64,000 nt of DNA from Methanosarcina horonobensis HB-1 = JCM 15518 (GCF_000970285.1 NZ_CP009516.1:3141036-3205035), one strand, 5' to 3'. Positions 35,903-46,855 are shown, numbered from the stretch's first letter. The notes: generated from the sequence alone by a model not told the origin. Program-made: numbers and translations.

Positions 35903-37728
35903 CAGGCAATTTCGAGTTCCCTCAGCTTTTCTTCAGTTGGTACTCCATCAACCCAGCCTCTGAGTTCATAATATTTGTCGATCATATCAGGCACATGAGA
36001 GATCTGCCCTTTGGAAGGCCCTGCAGGAGTTGATTCTGTTATGAGGCGCCTTGGCAGGACATCCTGTGTTCTATTAAAGCCATACCTGTTGTTCATCATA
36101 CGTTCAAGGTTTGTGATTCTCTCTCCTATCTTAAGCAGTTTATCAGGGTCAAGTTCCATGCCTGTGATAGCTTGAAGCATTCCTGCATATTGAGGGAGCC
36201 AGAGGGCAAAGCTAGTAAAGAGGCAGATGACGGTTGAGTTAATTACAGAGACCATATCCTGCATGAAAATTGTCCATTCAGGTTTCCCTTCCGTCGAATA
36301 GGGATCCCGCTTCTCAGGAATTCCAAGGATCTCGGATGGAATGGTATAACCGTAAACGTGGTCTCCTCCGCGGTTTGATGTTGCATACTCAAGCCCTATT
36401 CCCTGGATCGGACGCGGGTCATAAGCCGGCAGTTCCATACCTTTAACGTTTATTGCATATTCCGGAGAATGATATTTTTCTGCAAGTTTTCTTGAACCAA
36501 GTGCAAGATCAGCTCCGAACCCTGCCTTGTATGCTGTCCTCCAGATACACTCAACCATTGCTCCGGCATCCCCGAACCTCAGGTTCAGGCCCAGCAGTCT
36601 TTCTTCAGGAATTTTTCCTTTCTCGACAAGCTCCATAGCGCAGGCAATTGTCCCTCCCATGGAAATCGTATCTATCCCGAACTCATTACAGAAATGGTTT
36701 GCTTTCACAACGGCATCAAGCTCTTTTACTCCGCAGTTGGAGCCCAGGGCAAAAATAGTCTCATATTCCGGACCTTCGGTATACTTCACATTGAAAGGTC
36801 CTTCAGGAACCACGGACTTTCTTCCGCAGACAATCGGGCAGCCCCAGCAGCCTGTAGTGCCTACGAGATAGGTTGCAGTAAGCCGTTCTCCGCTCTGTTC
36901 ATCAGCTTCTGGGAAATAGCTTTGCTGGAAGTTCCTCGAAGAGTATGCACCGTGTGCATTTACTATGTTCACAAGGACTGCAGTTCCGTAAACGTGAAGA
37001 CCTCCTTTGGGGCCGGTAACCGGATTTTCCCTGATAAGGCTCATTGACTCTGTAACCTTTTCAACAAGCATCTCCGGGTTTGCGGATTTCTGCCTCTGGT
37101 TCCCGGAAACTAAGATTGCTTTCAGTTTCTTGCTGCCCATAACAGCCCCTGAGCCGGTCCTGCCTGCTGTCCTGTATTCATCGTTCATTATACAGGCAAA
37201 GGAGATCAGGTTCTCACCGGCTGGCCCTATACAGGCAATGGAGGTTTTCTTTGGGTCTGTCCCCACCCTGTCGAGCAGTTCTTGCGTAACTGCGGTTACG
37301 GTCATGCCCCATATATCGGGAGCCTCAACAAGTTCAGCCTTTCCATTTATAATGGTCAGATAAACGGGTTTCTCCGAGATACCCCTGACAACTACTGCAT
37401 CGTAACCTGCAAATTTCAGGTAAGGTCCCCATTTCCCTCCAGAGTTCCCGCTCCCTACTGCTCCTGTGAGCGGGGACTTGCTTGTAAGAATATGGTAACG
37501 CCCGCTCGTTGGCACTCTTGCCCCGGTAGCAGGACCTGTAGCAAAAACAAGGAGGTTATCCGGGTCAAAGGGCTGCATATCGTCCCTGAACTCGTCATAT
37601 ATGAGTTTCAGGCCAAGCCCTTTTCCTCCAAGGTACATCCTCAGAATCCCTTCGTCCAGCGTTTTATCTTTAAGCTCTCCGGTTTCAAGATTAACATCAA
37701 GAATTTTTCCTGCATAGCCCCCTAACAT
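35902..37728 (-). CDS. Tungsten-type aldehyde ferredoxin oxidoreductase
   Basis: 608 residues, the usual family length; ATG 37728 has GGAGGAG 8 bp upstream. N-terminal GGYAGKILDVNLETGE and KGLGLKLIYDE are family hallmarks, followed by pterin-binding motifs around RVPTSGRYHILTSKSPLTG and AGRTGSGAVMGSKKLKAI. The [4Fe-4S] cluster ligands include CWGCPIVCG (about 293-301) and a late Cys near 505. It oxidises aldehydes to acids, reducing ferredoxin, in the cytoplasm. It is translationally coupled to the MoaD-like gene. Confidence 0.92.
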   Translation of the reverse strand: MLGGYAGKILDVNLETGELKDKTLDEGILRMYLGGKGLGLKLIYDEFRDDMQPFDPDNLLVFATGPATGARVPTSGRYHILTSKSPLTGAVGSGNSGGKWGPYLKFAGYDAVVVRGISEKPVYLTIINGKAELVEAPDIWGMTVTAVTQELLDRVGTDPKKTSIACIGPAGENLISFACIMNDEYRTAGRTGSGAVMGSKKLKAILVSGNQRQKSANPEMLVEKVTESMSLIRENPVTGPKGGLHVYGTAVLVNIVNAHGAYSSRNFQQSYFPEADEQSGERLTATYLVGTTGCWGCPIVCGRKSVVPEGPFNVKYTEGPEYETIFALGSNCGVKELDAVVKANHFCNEFGIDTISMGGTIACAMELVEKGKIPEERLLGLNLRFGDAGAMVECIWRTAYKAGFGADLALGSRKLAEKYHSPEYAINVKGMELPAYDPRPIQGIGLEYATSNRGGDHVYGYTIPSEILGIPEKRDPYSTEGKPEWTIFMQDMVSVINSTVICLFTSFALWLPQYAGMLQAITGMELDPDKLLKIGERITNLERMMNNRYGFNRTQDVLPRRLITESTPAGPSKGQISHVPDMIDKYYELRGWVDGVPTEEKLRELEIA

Positions 37729-38168
37729 AGATAGTCTCCTCCAAAAGTATGTTTTTAGCTTTTTCCAATAATGATATCCTTCGGTGTCCGGCTCTATTCC
37801 CCAATTCTAATGTTCCAAGCAGGGTTTAAAAAAGAGTCTGCCGGATTAAGTTTAAGATACTGGTCTGAATGAAATGAATTTTAATAGTATTTAATTATGT
37901 AGGGGTTCCTTTATAAAAGTGTTTACATAAAAAACTGAGCTGCAAGGCGCCCTCGGGTAATTTACACAAGTATTTCCCTTATCTTGAGTTACGGAGTTCG
38001 TGGAAAATTGTAAATTTAGCTTTATCAGGTCTTTATCGGTCACATAATAGCCCAGGAATAAGAGAACAACCACTGGAGAATGAGTATTATCAGGTACAAT
38101 TTTATTTTAATTCGAGGCGTAGAGACATCTTATTTTTTTCTGTCAACCGGACGTTCTGAATAGCCCTG
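37729..38168. other. Intergenic region between AOR and the PocR kinase
   Basis: About 440 bp. A 60-codon minus-strand frame here lacks SD and protein-like character. A/T-rich tract near 37890-37900 could be the AOR promoter. Nothing else seen. Confidence 0.4.
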
Positions 38169-40826
38169 CTACACATTGATTTTTATAATGAACTCGGTAC
38201 CTCTATCCCTTTTTATCTCTATTTCACCGTTTAACTGATCTACCAGGATATTTACAAGCTGCAGGCCGAGTGTGTCTGAACTTTCCAGATCAGTATTTTC
38301 TGGAATGCCAACTCCGTTATCCGAGACAATCAGGGTATACTTCGTACCTTTTCCAGCTATTTGCTTTTTGTTATCACCCGATTCATTTTTGACTTTTCCT
38401 TCTCTAACTCTTTCTTCTTCATAGAGTTTGATTCGAATCTCACCTTTGCTCCTGCCTGTAAATGCATGTTTTAAGGAGTTGGAAACAAGTTCATTGACAA
38501 TTATCCCTAACGGAACAGCTGTATCCATGTCAAAGAAAATATTTTCTTCAAGATCCATGCTTAAGCTAATATCGACATTTCCGAGGCGGTATGTCTGGAA
38601 AAGGTTCTCAACGAGCTTTTCAAGGTACGGTGAGAAGTACAGTGTATTGTCTCCTCCGCCTTCATGCAGTTCTTCATGAATCAGGGCAATAGACATTATC
38701 CTGTCCTGACTTTCTCGAAAAGCGTTGAGGACATCAGAGTCTGTAATACACTGCCTGTTGCTGAGATTTTCAGCCTGGAGATCCAGGAGAGAAGAGATAA
38801 CCTGAAGATTATTTTTGATCCTGTGATGAATTTCTTTTTTACGGGCAGTCTCAAGGTTCATCAGGGCTTTTTCAGCTTTTTTACGGTCAGTAATATCCTG
38901 AATTATTCCTTTTATTCGAACAGGAGTATTTTTTTCATCAAAGATAACATGGGATTGCATATAGATTGTACGTTCTTCTCCATTATCCCGGACAATCCTA
39001 TATTCAATACTGTAAGATTTTCCATTTACAGCTCTCTTGGCGGTAGTATCAAAACAGTCTCGGTCATTGGGACGTATGTAACTTAGATACTCATTGTAAG
39101 GAGGTGCCAATTTTTTGGGATCTCGTCCGAATATACGATACATCTCCTCAGACCAGTATGCTTTGTCAGCTGCAATATCCCATTCCCAGTTTCCAATGTG
39201 AGCCATTTTCTGGGCTTCAGCAAGGCCCTTTTCACTTTCTTTTAACGAATTATAAGCCTTCTCAAGCTCTGCGGTCCTTTCTTCAACCAGTTTTTCCAGA
39301 TTATCAAGTGTTTCTTTCGACCTGGCTTCCGCTTTCTTTATATCCGTAATGTCCCGTGAAATGGCAAGAGCTGAAATCACTTCGCCATCAGCAAACTCCG
39401 GTACTATTCTGGTATTAAAATAGTATTCTTTTCCTAGAGGTGACCTATAATTATATTCTATTTCTTCGGGTTTGCCTGTGGTAAAAACGTTTTCAATATG
39501 TTCTTCCCAGAACTTTACTGTCTCAGGGTCCATTCCCAGTTCACTGCTAATTTTTCCTATGATCTCTTCTGGAAGGTAACCGGAAGGTTCCGCAACAGCA
39601 GGATTAACATACATGTAACGCATTTGTCTGTCATATCGGGCAATCACATCAGGAGAATTCTCAGCCAATGTACGGAATTTGTTTTCACTCCTAATCAATG
39701 CTTCTTCAGCTTTTTTGCGCTCTGTAATATCTATGAATGCAGAAACAGATCCGCGCAGGTTCTCTTGTTCATCACGTAAAGGTCTGGCATTGCCCAATAC
39801 ATGTCGTAAATTGCCGTCAGCAGATACGATATCCAGCTCGCAGTCCTTTATCTCTCTACCTGCAGCTGCCATCTGCGACGGCATCTTTTCAGGTGGGATC
39901 TCCTTCCCGTCCTTGAATAACTTAAAAAACTCCGGTTTATCTCTTTCAGGAGCTGACTTGGAAAAGTTCGTACCCACAGGAACCCGTAGCCATTCATAGG
40001 AGAGACGGTTACCAGTTAGCTGACGCACCTGGGGATCGTGTGTTATAAACACAGCAACAGGTACGGCATCTAATACGGTTTCCAATTCTTTAGAGCGAGC
40101 TCGTTCACGTTTTTCGCTCTCCTGCAGTGCTTCCAGTAGATTATTGCGTTCCTCCAGCGATTGGGCTAATTTGATGTTACTGTGGCTTAGCTGTGAGAGC
40201 ATGTTGGCAAGTTTCATGAAGAAAGACATGCTATTTTCAACAGTTTCTCTGCTCAGCCGTGGAACTTTTTCTAAAGCTGCTATGTATTCCTCTTCATTGA
40301 AACCATATTTTCTAGCCTGAGATCGAAAAAGCTCATAGTCCAGAGGCTCGTCTTCAAAAAAGAACTGACCTGAAAAGATATTGCCGATGTGATGGCCATC
40401 AACAATGATAGGGGTTACTATGTCCCACAGATTGTTTTTGCACCTGTAGAGCTTAAACTCTCCCGGAAGAACGCCTGTGGACAGCTTTGTATCACTTTCT
40501 ACGCAGTGCCTGCAGGTTTCGGGATGAACCCTATGAAATATGGTACAGATGTCCTGCCATCCAACACCTATCAGAACATTGCCTTTAAGATCAAGTAAGG
40601 CCATGGTAATGTGAGCAAATTTATAAAAATCATCCATGATGGACTGGACTGCCTGAACATTAATAATATCAGCAAGTTCCAGGTTTGTCATCTCCCGAGA
40701 AGGCGAAGGGGTGCTCTCCGGTCTCAGCCTGATGTGCTGCTCAGTCTGGTTCAGCTCCTCTTTTGCGCACTTATCCACAATAATATCAGTAATATCAGTA
40801 CCAGACTTTCTTGGTTTTTCTTTCAT
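38169..40826 (-). CDS. PocR/PAS sensor histidine kinase (HisKA_2 type)
   Basis: 885 residues; ATG 40826 behind GGGGGTCC. Order: PocR ligand-binding domain (about 47-210, with HPETCRHCVESD and FSGQFFFEDEP), coiled coil, three PAS domains (about 245-375, 378-500, 530-655), HisKA_2 dimerisation domain with HHRIKNNLQVISSLLDLQAE (about 668-687), and HATPase (NELVSNSLKHAF, DNGVGIPENTD). There is no membrane span, so it is a cytoplasmic sensor; PocR domains bind small hydrocarbons in known cases and the paired Cys may bind metal or redox groups. No response regulator is adjacent, as is common for Methanosarcina kinases. Confidence 0.9.
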   Translation of the reverse strand: MKEKPRKSGTDITDIIVDKCAKEELNQTEQHIRLRPESTPSPSREMTNLELADIINVQAVQSIMDDFYKFAHITMALLDLKGNVLIGVGWQDICTIFHRVHPETCRHCVESDTKLSTGVLPGEFKLYRCKNNLWDIVTPIIVDGHHIGNIFSGQFFFEDEPLDYELFRSQARKYGFNEEEYIAALEKVPRLSRETVENSMSFFMKLANMLSQLSHSNIKLAQSLEERNNLLEALQESEKRERARSKELETVLDAVPVAVFITHDPQVRQLTGNRLSYEWLRVPVGTNFSKSAPERDKPEFFKLFKDGKEIPPEKMPSQMAAAGREIKDCELDIVSADGNLRHVLGNARPLRDEQENLRGSVSAFIDITERKKAEEALIRSENKFRTLAENSPDVIARYDRQMRYMYVNPAVAEPSGYLPEEIIGKISSELGMDPETVKFWEEHIENVFTTGKPEEIEYNYRSPLGKEYYFNTRIVPEFADGEVISALAISRDITDIKKAEARSKETLDNLEKLVEERTAELEKAYNSLKESEKGLAEAQKMAHIGNWEWDIAADKAYWSEEMYRIFGRDPKKLAPPYNEYLSYIRPNDRDCFDTTAKRAVNGKSYSIEYRIVRDNGEERTIYMQSHVIFDEKNTPVRIKGIIQDITDRKKAEKALMNLETARKKEIHHRIKNNLQVISSLLDLQAENLSNRQCITDSDVLNAFRESQDRIMSIALIHEELHEGGGDNTLYFSPYLEKLVENLFQTYRLGNVDISLSMDLEENIFFDMDTAVPLGIIVNELVSNSLKHAFTGRSKGEIRIKLYEEERVREGKVKNESGDNKKQIAGKGTKYTLIVSDNGVGIPENTDLESSDTLGLQLVNILVDQLNGEIEIKRDRGTEFIIKINV

Positions 40827-41176
40827 TCAGGACCCCCAACTATAAAATGTAACTTTGCGAGACTGTGTTTGATTAAGTGTTAGTGCTGCATCAGGAACTA
40901 CGATCTGTGTTAGCCACCATCATTTTTGAGACTATGATTTTGATCCCCGGAAACTTTTTTGAAACCCTTAACTGATTAAGCAAAACGCATTGCATAATAT
41001 ATTAAAAAAAGAATCGATCAGCCAATCAATTAAATGTTTTGTCCTAAATAAAATCAATCATATATTAATATTTGTGCCCTCATGATATCATAAATTCAAC
41101 CAAAAAACTGTTTTTGTTCAGTATCTTAAAAAGAATCAGCTTAGCTGTAAAAAGTATCTGAGAGCTTCATGAGTAC
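40827..41176. other. Gene-free stretch
   Basis: AT-rich, 350 bp. It probably holds the promoter of the PocR kinase. No frame or repeat recognised. Confidence 0.4.
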
Positions 41177-41938
41177 TCATGCTTTGGTGATATATTCGTA
41201 CCTGACATCCGCCCTCGTAATCTCTGGCAACTCTCCCCACATGCCCATGTATTCCCCCTGGATCGCGAGTGCGCCTTTTATTCCCGGAATCCCTTTTACA
41301 GCCTTGAAAGATGCCTCTACTGATTCCTTTCCTATTCCCACTTCATTTCCAAGTGCAGTTGCAGCCGCATCTGCAAGGGAAACATCATCAGAAAACACTG
41401 CAGCCGCATCTGCCATTCCGAAGCTTATCGAAGGGCCTACCGTCCCTGCTGAAGTGCATACACCTGTTATAGAGTCACGCGGTTCGAATATAAGCCCCAG
41501 GTTTTTGATAGGTGACTGCCCTGCATAGATCCCGACAATAACAGGCCTGTCATTTATAAGTGCAATATCCCCGCCGTTATCAACTATGGCATATTTTGCT
41601 CCGGCTTTTACCATAGCTTCTACCGCAAGGGCAGAGATTGTGCCGGCAACCGCACTCATTGGTCCTATTCCCATTGTGTTTCCTGCTTTTATCATTCTCC
41701 TAACTACTTCAGGAGCATTTTTCGGGAATTCGTAGGGTTCGAGAGTGAACTGGAAATAAGGGTCTGAAAGAATGTAAGTTTCAAGGACTGCCCTGTGGAT
41801 CCGAATAGCTTCTTTTGCGGCTTCTATGTGAGCCTGATCATAGGCGGAGATAGTAACTATGGTCTCCTTAAGCTGAAAGTGTTCTTTTATAGGAGTTCTG
41901 GCAGGTTCTTTAGCAAATTCTCTCGCGGGTTCTGGCAT
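41177..41938 (-). CDS. UPF0280 (ApbE-like fold) protein
   Basis: 253 residues. Family blocks: [20 protein letters not shown] (about 80-99), [12 protein letters not shown] (about 115-126) and [19 protein letters not shown] (about 162-180). The NGGDIA stretch resembles the nucleotide/flavin part of ApbE FMN transferases. The family is conserved in methanogens but its function is not established. The first start is used; no SD is obvious, so the true start may be slightly internal. Confidence 0.85.
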   Translation of the reverse strand: MPEPAREFAKEPARTPIKEHFQLKETIVTISAYDQAHIEAAKEAIRIHRAVLETYILSDPYFQFTLEPYEFPKNAPEVVRRMIKAGNTMGIGPMSAVAGTISALAVEAMVKAGAKYAIVDNGGDIALINDRPVIVGIYAGQSPIKNLGLIFEPRDSITGVCTSAGTVGPSISFGMADAAAVFSDDVSLADAAATALGNEVGIGKESVEASFKAVKGIPGIKGALAIQGEYMGMWGELPEITRADVRYEYITKA

Positions 41939-42510
41939 GTTGGTCTACATGGATTTATTGCTTAAAAAAGAAATGCTTTTCTGAAATGACCTGCCAGTCT
42001 GATAAAAAAACTTGTACACCAGCACTGAGATATAGGTCAGGAAAATATTCTATTTCCCTTAAAGGGCTTTTAAGTTCACACTGTACTGGAAACCTCCGCC
42101 AGCTTGTCTGGCGGCCCTTCTCAAAAAGCAGAAAGAGAAGAAAGAAGAAATTTGCAAATTAATGAAGTAAAGAAATAAGGGCGAAAAAATATTTTTTAAA
42201 GTATAGTTTTGTCCTGTTTCATTTGAGTTCTTTCAAGTTTTTGTCGGTTTCATTTTAACTTCTAGAAAACTTGCGGTTATTATTGCTTTCACTCTCTGAG
42301 TTTTATTTTAAATATTCATTTTCTATGTTTTTCTCTGCTTTTTGAGAAAGGCCGCTCTCCTGCGTCGAGCGTGACAAGAATCACAATTCGAAAGTTTTGA
42401 TCAAAAAAGAGATTTTTGGCGGCTTTTTCAAACTTGCCGCCCACTTTGATTTCTTGATTTTTTAATTTACTTTATGCCCGGTCTAAGTTGTTTTCCGGAT
42501 TAAATTGCAG
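41939..42510. other. Intergenic region with hairpin repeat
   Basis: About 570 bp with no gene. Contains the second copy of the 23-bp hairpin repeat and a GC-richer patch near 42345-42375 (GCCGCTCTCCTGCGTCGAGC). Confidence 0.4.
42093..42115 (-). repeat. 23-bp hairpin repeat, copy 2 (inverted)
   Basis: Exact reverse complement of 35485-35507, forming CCGCCAG-CTTGT-CTGGCGG. The two copies point towards each other across the AOR, kinase and UPF0280 genes. Confidence 0.8.
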
Positions 42511-43668
42511 TTAGAACTGCAGCTTTTTCATCCTTTCCACAGCTTCTTTGATCCTTTCGACCGACTTTGTAAGGGCGAACCTGATGTAGCCTTCACCGGC
42601 TTCTCCAAAGCCCACACCCGGGGTTGCAACGATTCCGGCTTCTTCGAGCAGGAGTTTTGCAAAACTGATTGAGGTAAAGCCTTTCGGGACCGGAGCCCAG
42701 ATGTAGAAGGTGGCTTTTGGCGGCTTTACCTCAAGGCCCATTGCAGTGAGCCCTTCAATAAGAGCGTCCCGCCTCTCTTCGTAGATTTTGTTAGTTTCAT
42801 CAACACAGTCCTGGGATGATGAAAGGGCTGCAATACCTGCAATCTGGATTGCATCAAAGACGCCGGAGTCAACATTGGACTTAACTTTTCCGAGACCCTT
42901 TATGAGAGCTTTGTTTCCTACGGCAAACCCGAGCCTCCAGCCGGTCATGTTATAGGTTTTTGAGTGGGAGTAAAGTTCTATTCCAATGTCCATTGCCCCT
43001 TCAGCAGCAAGGAAAGAAGGAGCCTCGTATCCGTCATAGACCATCTGGCAGTAGGCGTTGTCGTGCACGGCAATGATATTGTTTTTCTTGCAAAATTCAA
43101 CGACTTTCTCGAAGAACGCCATATCAGCAGTTGCTGCAGTGGGGTTGTTCGGGTAGTTGAAGAAGAAGAGTTTTGCCTTCTTCAGGACGTCTGCCGGGAT
43201 TGAGTCCAGGTCAGGCAGGAAGTTATTTTCAGCCTTCAAGGGCAGTGGATACGGTTCCCCACCCGCAAAAAGAGTCCCGATCTTATATACAGGATACCCG
43301 GGATCTGTATAAAGTACGATATCTCCGGGGTTGACAAAAGCGAGCGGGATATGGGCCACAGCCTCCTTTGACCCTATCAGGGAAAGGACTTCGGTTGCAG
43401 GGTCAAGCTTTATTCCTTTGTATTTCTTGCACCATTCAGCCGCAGCCTTCCTGAACTCGGGCATCCCGGCATAAGAAGGATACTGATGCGTCTTAGGGTC
43501 GCAGACAGCCTTCTGCATGGCCTCAACAATGTGCGGGTGTGTCGGCAGGTCGGGATCTCCCACGCCAAGGTCTATTACGTCCACTCCCTTAGCAATCATT
43601 TCGTCCTTTGATTCATCGATAGCTGCAAAAAGGTATGGGGGTAATGAGTTTATGCGGTCTGAATACAT
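42511..43668 (-). CDS. dapL: LL-diaminopimelate aminotransferase
   Basis: 385 residues from ATG 43668, which has GGTGA 6-7 bp upstream; the longer frame starts at the GTG of that same SD (43680). Fold-type I aminotransferase: [19 protein letters not shown] (about 33-51), [10 protein letters not shown] (about 170-179), PLP Lys in [15 protein letters not shown] (about 230-244), and RFALTKS near the end. DapL converts tetrahydrodipicolinate to LL-diaminopimelate in lysine synthesis, the route used by Methanosarcina. Monocistronic. Confidence 0.9.
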   Translation of the reverse strand: MYSDRINSLPPYLFAAIDESKDEMIAKGVDVIDLGVGDPDLPTHPHIVEAMQKAVCDPKTHQYPSYAGMPEFRKAAAEWCKKYKGIKLDPATEVLSLIGSKEAVAHIPLAFVNPGDIVLYTDPGYPVYKIGTLFAGGEPYPLPLKAENNFLPDLDSIPADVLKKAKLFFFNYPNNPTAATADMAFFEKVVEFCKKNNIIAVHDNAYCQMVYDGYEAPSFLAAEGAMDIGIELYSHSKTYNMTGWRLGFAVGNKALIKGLGKVKSNVDSGVFDAIQIAGIAALSSSQDCVDETNKIYEERRDALIEGLTAMGLEVKPPKATFYIWAPVPKGFTSISFAKLLLEEAGIVATPGVGFGEAGEGYIRFALTKSVERIKEAVERMKKLQF

Positions 43669-43848
43669 TGGAAAAGTCACCTGAATATGAATTTACAGTA
43701 TGTAATTCTGCATAATTACGGCAGTGGGGATATTAAAAGGTATGGGATGATGAGAGAAAAATCAGATCATTAAACGGACCGGGAATTAAAGGACTGGATA
43801 TTATTGACTTCGCAGGAAAAAATGCAAAGTTGAAAACTTTTATAAAGT

Positions 43849-44169
43849 ATGATTGTAAACTTTTGTAATGTGTCGAAAATTAAAACTGCTATTTTGAGTT
43901 TCATTGTATCCGAATTATTTATTCTAACTATAGAAATGGTATTTGGAGTCCCACTTAATGTCTATTATTACCTGGATCTTAATCTTACAAAAACGACTGA
44001 TGTTACTTTTCCATTTTTGCTAAGTAATGGTGAGGGAGCCGAATCTTCTGGAGGTTTAATATTTATGACAAATTTACTCAGCATGCTATTATGGCTCCTG
44101 ACATCTCCTGCCCTATTGATTGCAGTTGTAGTTTACATCTTAGCACCGGATGACGAAAGTAAACCCTGA
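43849..44169 (+). CDS. Two-span membrane protein, unknown
   Basis: 106 codons from ATG 43849 (GTG 43870 also possible). Two hydrophobic helices (about 13-33 and 75-98) separated by a polar loop, with a charged C-terminus. No SD is visible, so it may be leaderless. No family recognised. Confidence 0.5.
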   Translation: MIVNFCNVSKIKTAILSFIVSELFILTIEMVFGVPLNVYYYLDLNLTKTTDVTFPFLLSNGEGAESSGGLIFMTNLLSMLLWLLTSPALLIAVVVYILAPDDESKP

Positions 44170-44340
44170 TGTGATCACATACTTAAAAGTGGTAATATAA
44201 AAGTAATAAGGTTTAGCATTACTATATAACAATTACTGTCTTAAAAATCACAGAGAAAAACAAACGAAGAAAACCTGGTGGCATTTACAATAGGGTGTAC
44301 GCACTTTTCTTATGAATCAAAACCACGGAGGGACGATTAG

Positions 44341-44910
44341 ATGATCGTCAATGAGACTTTAAAAACCATTAAACAGCGCAGGAGTATCAGAAGTTTTAAA
44401 GACGAGCAGATCAGGGAAGAAGAATTACAGGCGGTACTGGAAGCAGGTTTGTATGCTCCTAATGCCGGGGATCAGTCGTGGCATTTTACAGTAGTTCAAA
44501 ACAGGGAACTGCTGGACAGACTGAACCTTGCAGCCAAAGAAGTTGCTAAGCAAATGGAAATGGAACATTTAAGGAAACTGGGAAAAAACGAAAAGTTCAA
44601 TTGCTTATATGGTGCACCGACACTGATCATGGTCTCCGGCAATGAGCATGCCCCCGTACCTCTCGAGGCAGACTGCGCTGCAGCTACTCAGAATTTGCTG
44701 CTAGCCGCAGAGTCAATAGGGCTGGGATCGTGCTGGATTTTCTTTGTCCTGTTAGCATTTTATTCCTCAGAGGGGTCCGAACTGAGAAAACAACTGAAAA
44801 TACCTGAGGGCTACAGACCTTACTGTTCGGCTGTGCTCGGGTATAAGAAAGCTACAGTTGTCAATGTACCGGACAGGAGGAAGCCAAACCTCATCACATA
44901 CATCAGATAA
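44341..44910 (+). CDS. Nitroreductase-family flavoprotein
   Basis: 189 residues; ATG 44341 with GGAGGGACGATTAG upstream. FMN-binding RRSIRSFKDEQI (about 13-24), a middle PTLIMVSGNEHA and C-terminal GYKKATVVNVPDRRK match the nitroreductase fold. It probably acts as a dimer using NAD(P)H or F420-type reductant; the electron acceptor is unknown. Stands alone. Confidence 0.88.
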   Translation: MIVNETLKTIKQRRSIRSFKDEQIREEELQAVLEAGLYAPNAGDQSWHFTVVQNRELLDRLNLAAKEVAKQMEMEHLRKLGKNEKFNCLYGAPTLIMVSGNEHAPVPLEADCAAATQNLLLAAESIGLGSCWIFFVLLAFYSSEGSELRKQLKIPEGYRPYCSAVLGYKKATVVNVPDRRKPNLITYIR

Positions 44911-45012
44911 TCTTAACCGAAAAGAATTGGTTGAGAAGTCACTTTAAACAGCAAAGTAAACTGCTTCAAGCAGTGTAATTTTTCTATTTCCTGCTTTTTG
45001 CAGTATCCAGTT

Positions 45013-45480
45013 TCAGCTTTCAAGCACCTCTACAGCCAGGTCTGCATTGATAATATAATCAAAACTGATAACTTCGTCCCATTTTTGCTGCATAAACATA
45101 GACTGGAAACAGACTCCGATAACTTTTCGTTTCTCTGAACCCTCGAGAACCTTTTCTGCAATTTCTCGAGCTTTTTCAGGCGCGGTGCCGATCTTTGGCA
45201 TTGCAAGCCCGCCGAGCAGGACAACAGCACCTGCATGGGCATCTGCAGGTTCTCCAAGCTGCATTCCTTCGGGAGCCATTGAGATTGATCTGGCTTTTTC
45301 AAAGTCAAGATTGGGAACAAAAACAAGTTTCCGGTCCCTTACCACAAAACCAAGAAGTTCGGCAAAGGGTGTACAAAAGCCGGGGGTTCCAACAAAAGTA
45401 ATCTTTTCTACTCCATCCATGAGACTCTTGAAACTATTCAGGATGCCTCCTACTCCCTGAGAGGTATTTATTATCGGCAT
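45013..45480 (-). CDS. DUF2124 protein
   Basis: 155 residues; ATG 45480 behind AAGGAGAAG. Rossmann-like: ITFVGTPGFCTPFAELLGFVVRDRKLVFVPN (a single block, residues about 27-57) then GAVVLLGGLAMPKIG. This is the DUF2124 pattern found in methanogens. It lies near mch but is not obviously in its operon. Function unknown. Confidence 0.8.
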   Translation of the reverse strand: MPIINTSQGVGGILNSFKSLMDGVEKITFVGTPGFCTPFAELLGFVVRDRKLVFVPNLDFEKARSISMAPEGMQLGEPADAHAGAVVLLGGLAMPKIGTAPEKAREIAEKVLEGSEKRKVIGVCFQSMFMQQKWDEVISFDYIINADLAVEVLES

Positions 45481-45889
45481 GAAACTCTTCTCCTTATTGA
45501 TCTCTCCTTATTAATCTCTAATACAAATACAAATCCTGTTTTTTGACCACTTTCTTGTATTATCAACTTTCTTTGTAGCACAAAATCTACTTTCACAATA
45601 AGATTGGTAACATTCCCATAAATAAGTTGAGTTTAAAGCCAGAATTACTCTATCTGAAAAATACCCTCTATAAAGTTTTCTTTTCACTTCTTCATCCACT
45701 TTTTCTTTTATAGAATAAGCGACAGACGAGCTGACATGGGCTCTCTATGAAGATTAGATTAAAAAACAATTTTAGATTAAAAACAATTCCGAGGTCAAAG
45801 TAAGTGTTTCTCTGGCCGGGAAAGAAAGACCAAAAGTAAGAAAAAAGAGCAGAAAAACAAAAGAAAAATAAGAAAAGGCAAATGCCCTC
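45481..45889. other. Gene-free stretch upstream of the DUF2124 gene
   Basis: About 400 bp. A 62-codon minus-strand frame (45511-45699) has unlikely composition and no SD. The A-rich tract near 45840-45870 lies just past the mch stop and could help termination on the minus strand. Confidence 0.4.
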
Positions 45890-46855
45890 TCAAACTTTCC
45901 TGATTCCGAAGGATTCGAGCAGAATTTCAGGATAAAGCCCGCCGCTCGAAATAGTCTTTGTGCTCTTGAGATCGTTTACCGTTACCCTTGCAGGGGCGAA
46001 CATACCTGCGTCAACTTTAAAGAAGTCAAAGTTCGCTGCCTTGAAGGTCTGGTAGAAGGGCTTTCCGAAATCGCTTGAAGTTGTTGAGGGAACTTTCTTT
46101 ACGAAATCCTCGAGTTCAGCCAGTTCGCCTTCGAAGCGGACGGTGTAGTTGGTCTCGCCGCAGTATATCACACAGTCATTGGTTGAGCCCATGCACTGGA
46201 CATCGTTTCCGACAATAGGGGCTATTGGGGCAATTCCGTACCCGCTCTTGATACAGTTGATGTCAAAGCCTATGGATTCGAATTTGTGAATACCGGTTTC
46301 GACGACACGGGCTGAGATCTGGACAGAGCCTGCAATGGAAGCTGTAGGTGCAACAGCGATCATCACATTTTCGGGGTCTACACTGCAGTGTTTTGCAATG
46401 TACTCGACCACTTTTTCATCAGGAAGCTTGTCGGATTCCATGACAAGGACAGCAGCTTCAAAATCATCCTCGTACCCGATTTCTTCGTAGAGCTCTTTGG
46501 GCTTTAAGCCGAGTGCACGTGCAGGACCTGAGCCCATCCCGAAGTAGCCCCCTACAGAGATTCTCCAGCCTGCGTACTGGGAAGCCATACAGGCAATTAC
46601 AGGGTTGTCGGTTGCTACCTGGATGGCAGGCCAGTTGATGCCGTTGAGGTCAAAGGTGCTGTATTTAAGGTCAGCAAGGTCAGCAAGGCAGAGTCTTGCC
46701 AGGTACATTCCGGCTTCATATCCGCCTTCGGCTTTAACTCCACAGTCAATGATTGTGGCACCATTTTCAAGTTTGGTTACTTCCGTTTTCAGGTCTTCAC
46801 TCCAGTCGAGCATCTCTTCGATGACGTATGAGCCCATTTCGTTGACGCTTATCAA
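45890..46855 (-). CDS. mch: Methenyltetrahydromethanopterin cyclohydrolase
   Basis: 321 residues, full length; TTG start at 46855 with AAGGTGAT 6 bp upstream. Family blocks: [19 protein letters not shown] (about 44-62), [20 protein letters not shown] (about 108-127) and [20 protein letters not shown] (about 167-186). It interconverts methenyl- and formyl-H4MPT (here tetrahydrosarcinapterin) in the C1 branch of methanogenesis. Monocistronic, with a repeat-rich upstream region. Confidence 0.95.
   Translation of the reverse strand: MISVNEMGSYVIEEMLDWSEDLKTEVTKLENGATIIDCGVKAEGGYEAGMYLARLCLADLADLKYSTFDLNGINWPAIQVATDNPVIACMASQYAGWRISVGGYFGMGSGPARALGLKPKELYEEIGYEDDFEAAVLVMESDKLPDEKVVEYIAKHCSVDPENVMIAVAPTASIAGSVQISARVVETGIHKFESIGFDINCIKSGYGIAPIAPIVGNDVQCMGSTNDCVIYCGETNYTVRFEGELAELEDFVKKVPSTTSSDFGKPFYQTFKAANFDFFKVDAGMFAPARVTVNDLKSTKTISSGGLYPEILLESFGIRKV

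Noticed and set aside
37891-38073. 60-codon minus-strand frame between the AOR and kinase genes
   Set aside because: No SD, no domain, no protein-like pattern.
45511-45699. 62-codon minus-strand frame upstream of the DUF2124 gene
   Set aside because: Odd composition and no SD; likely chance.
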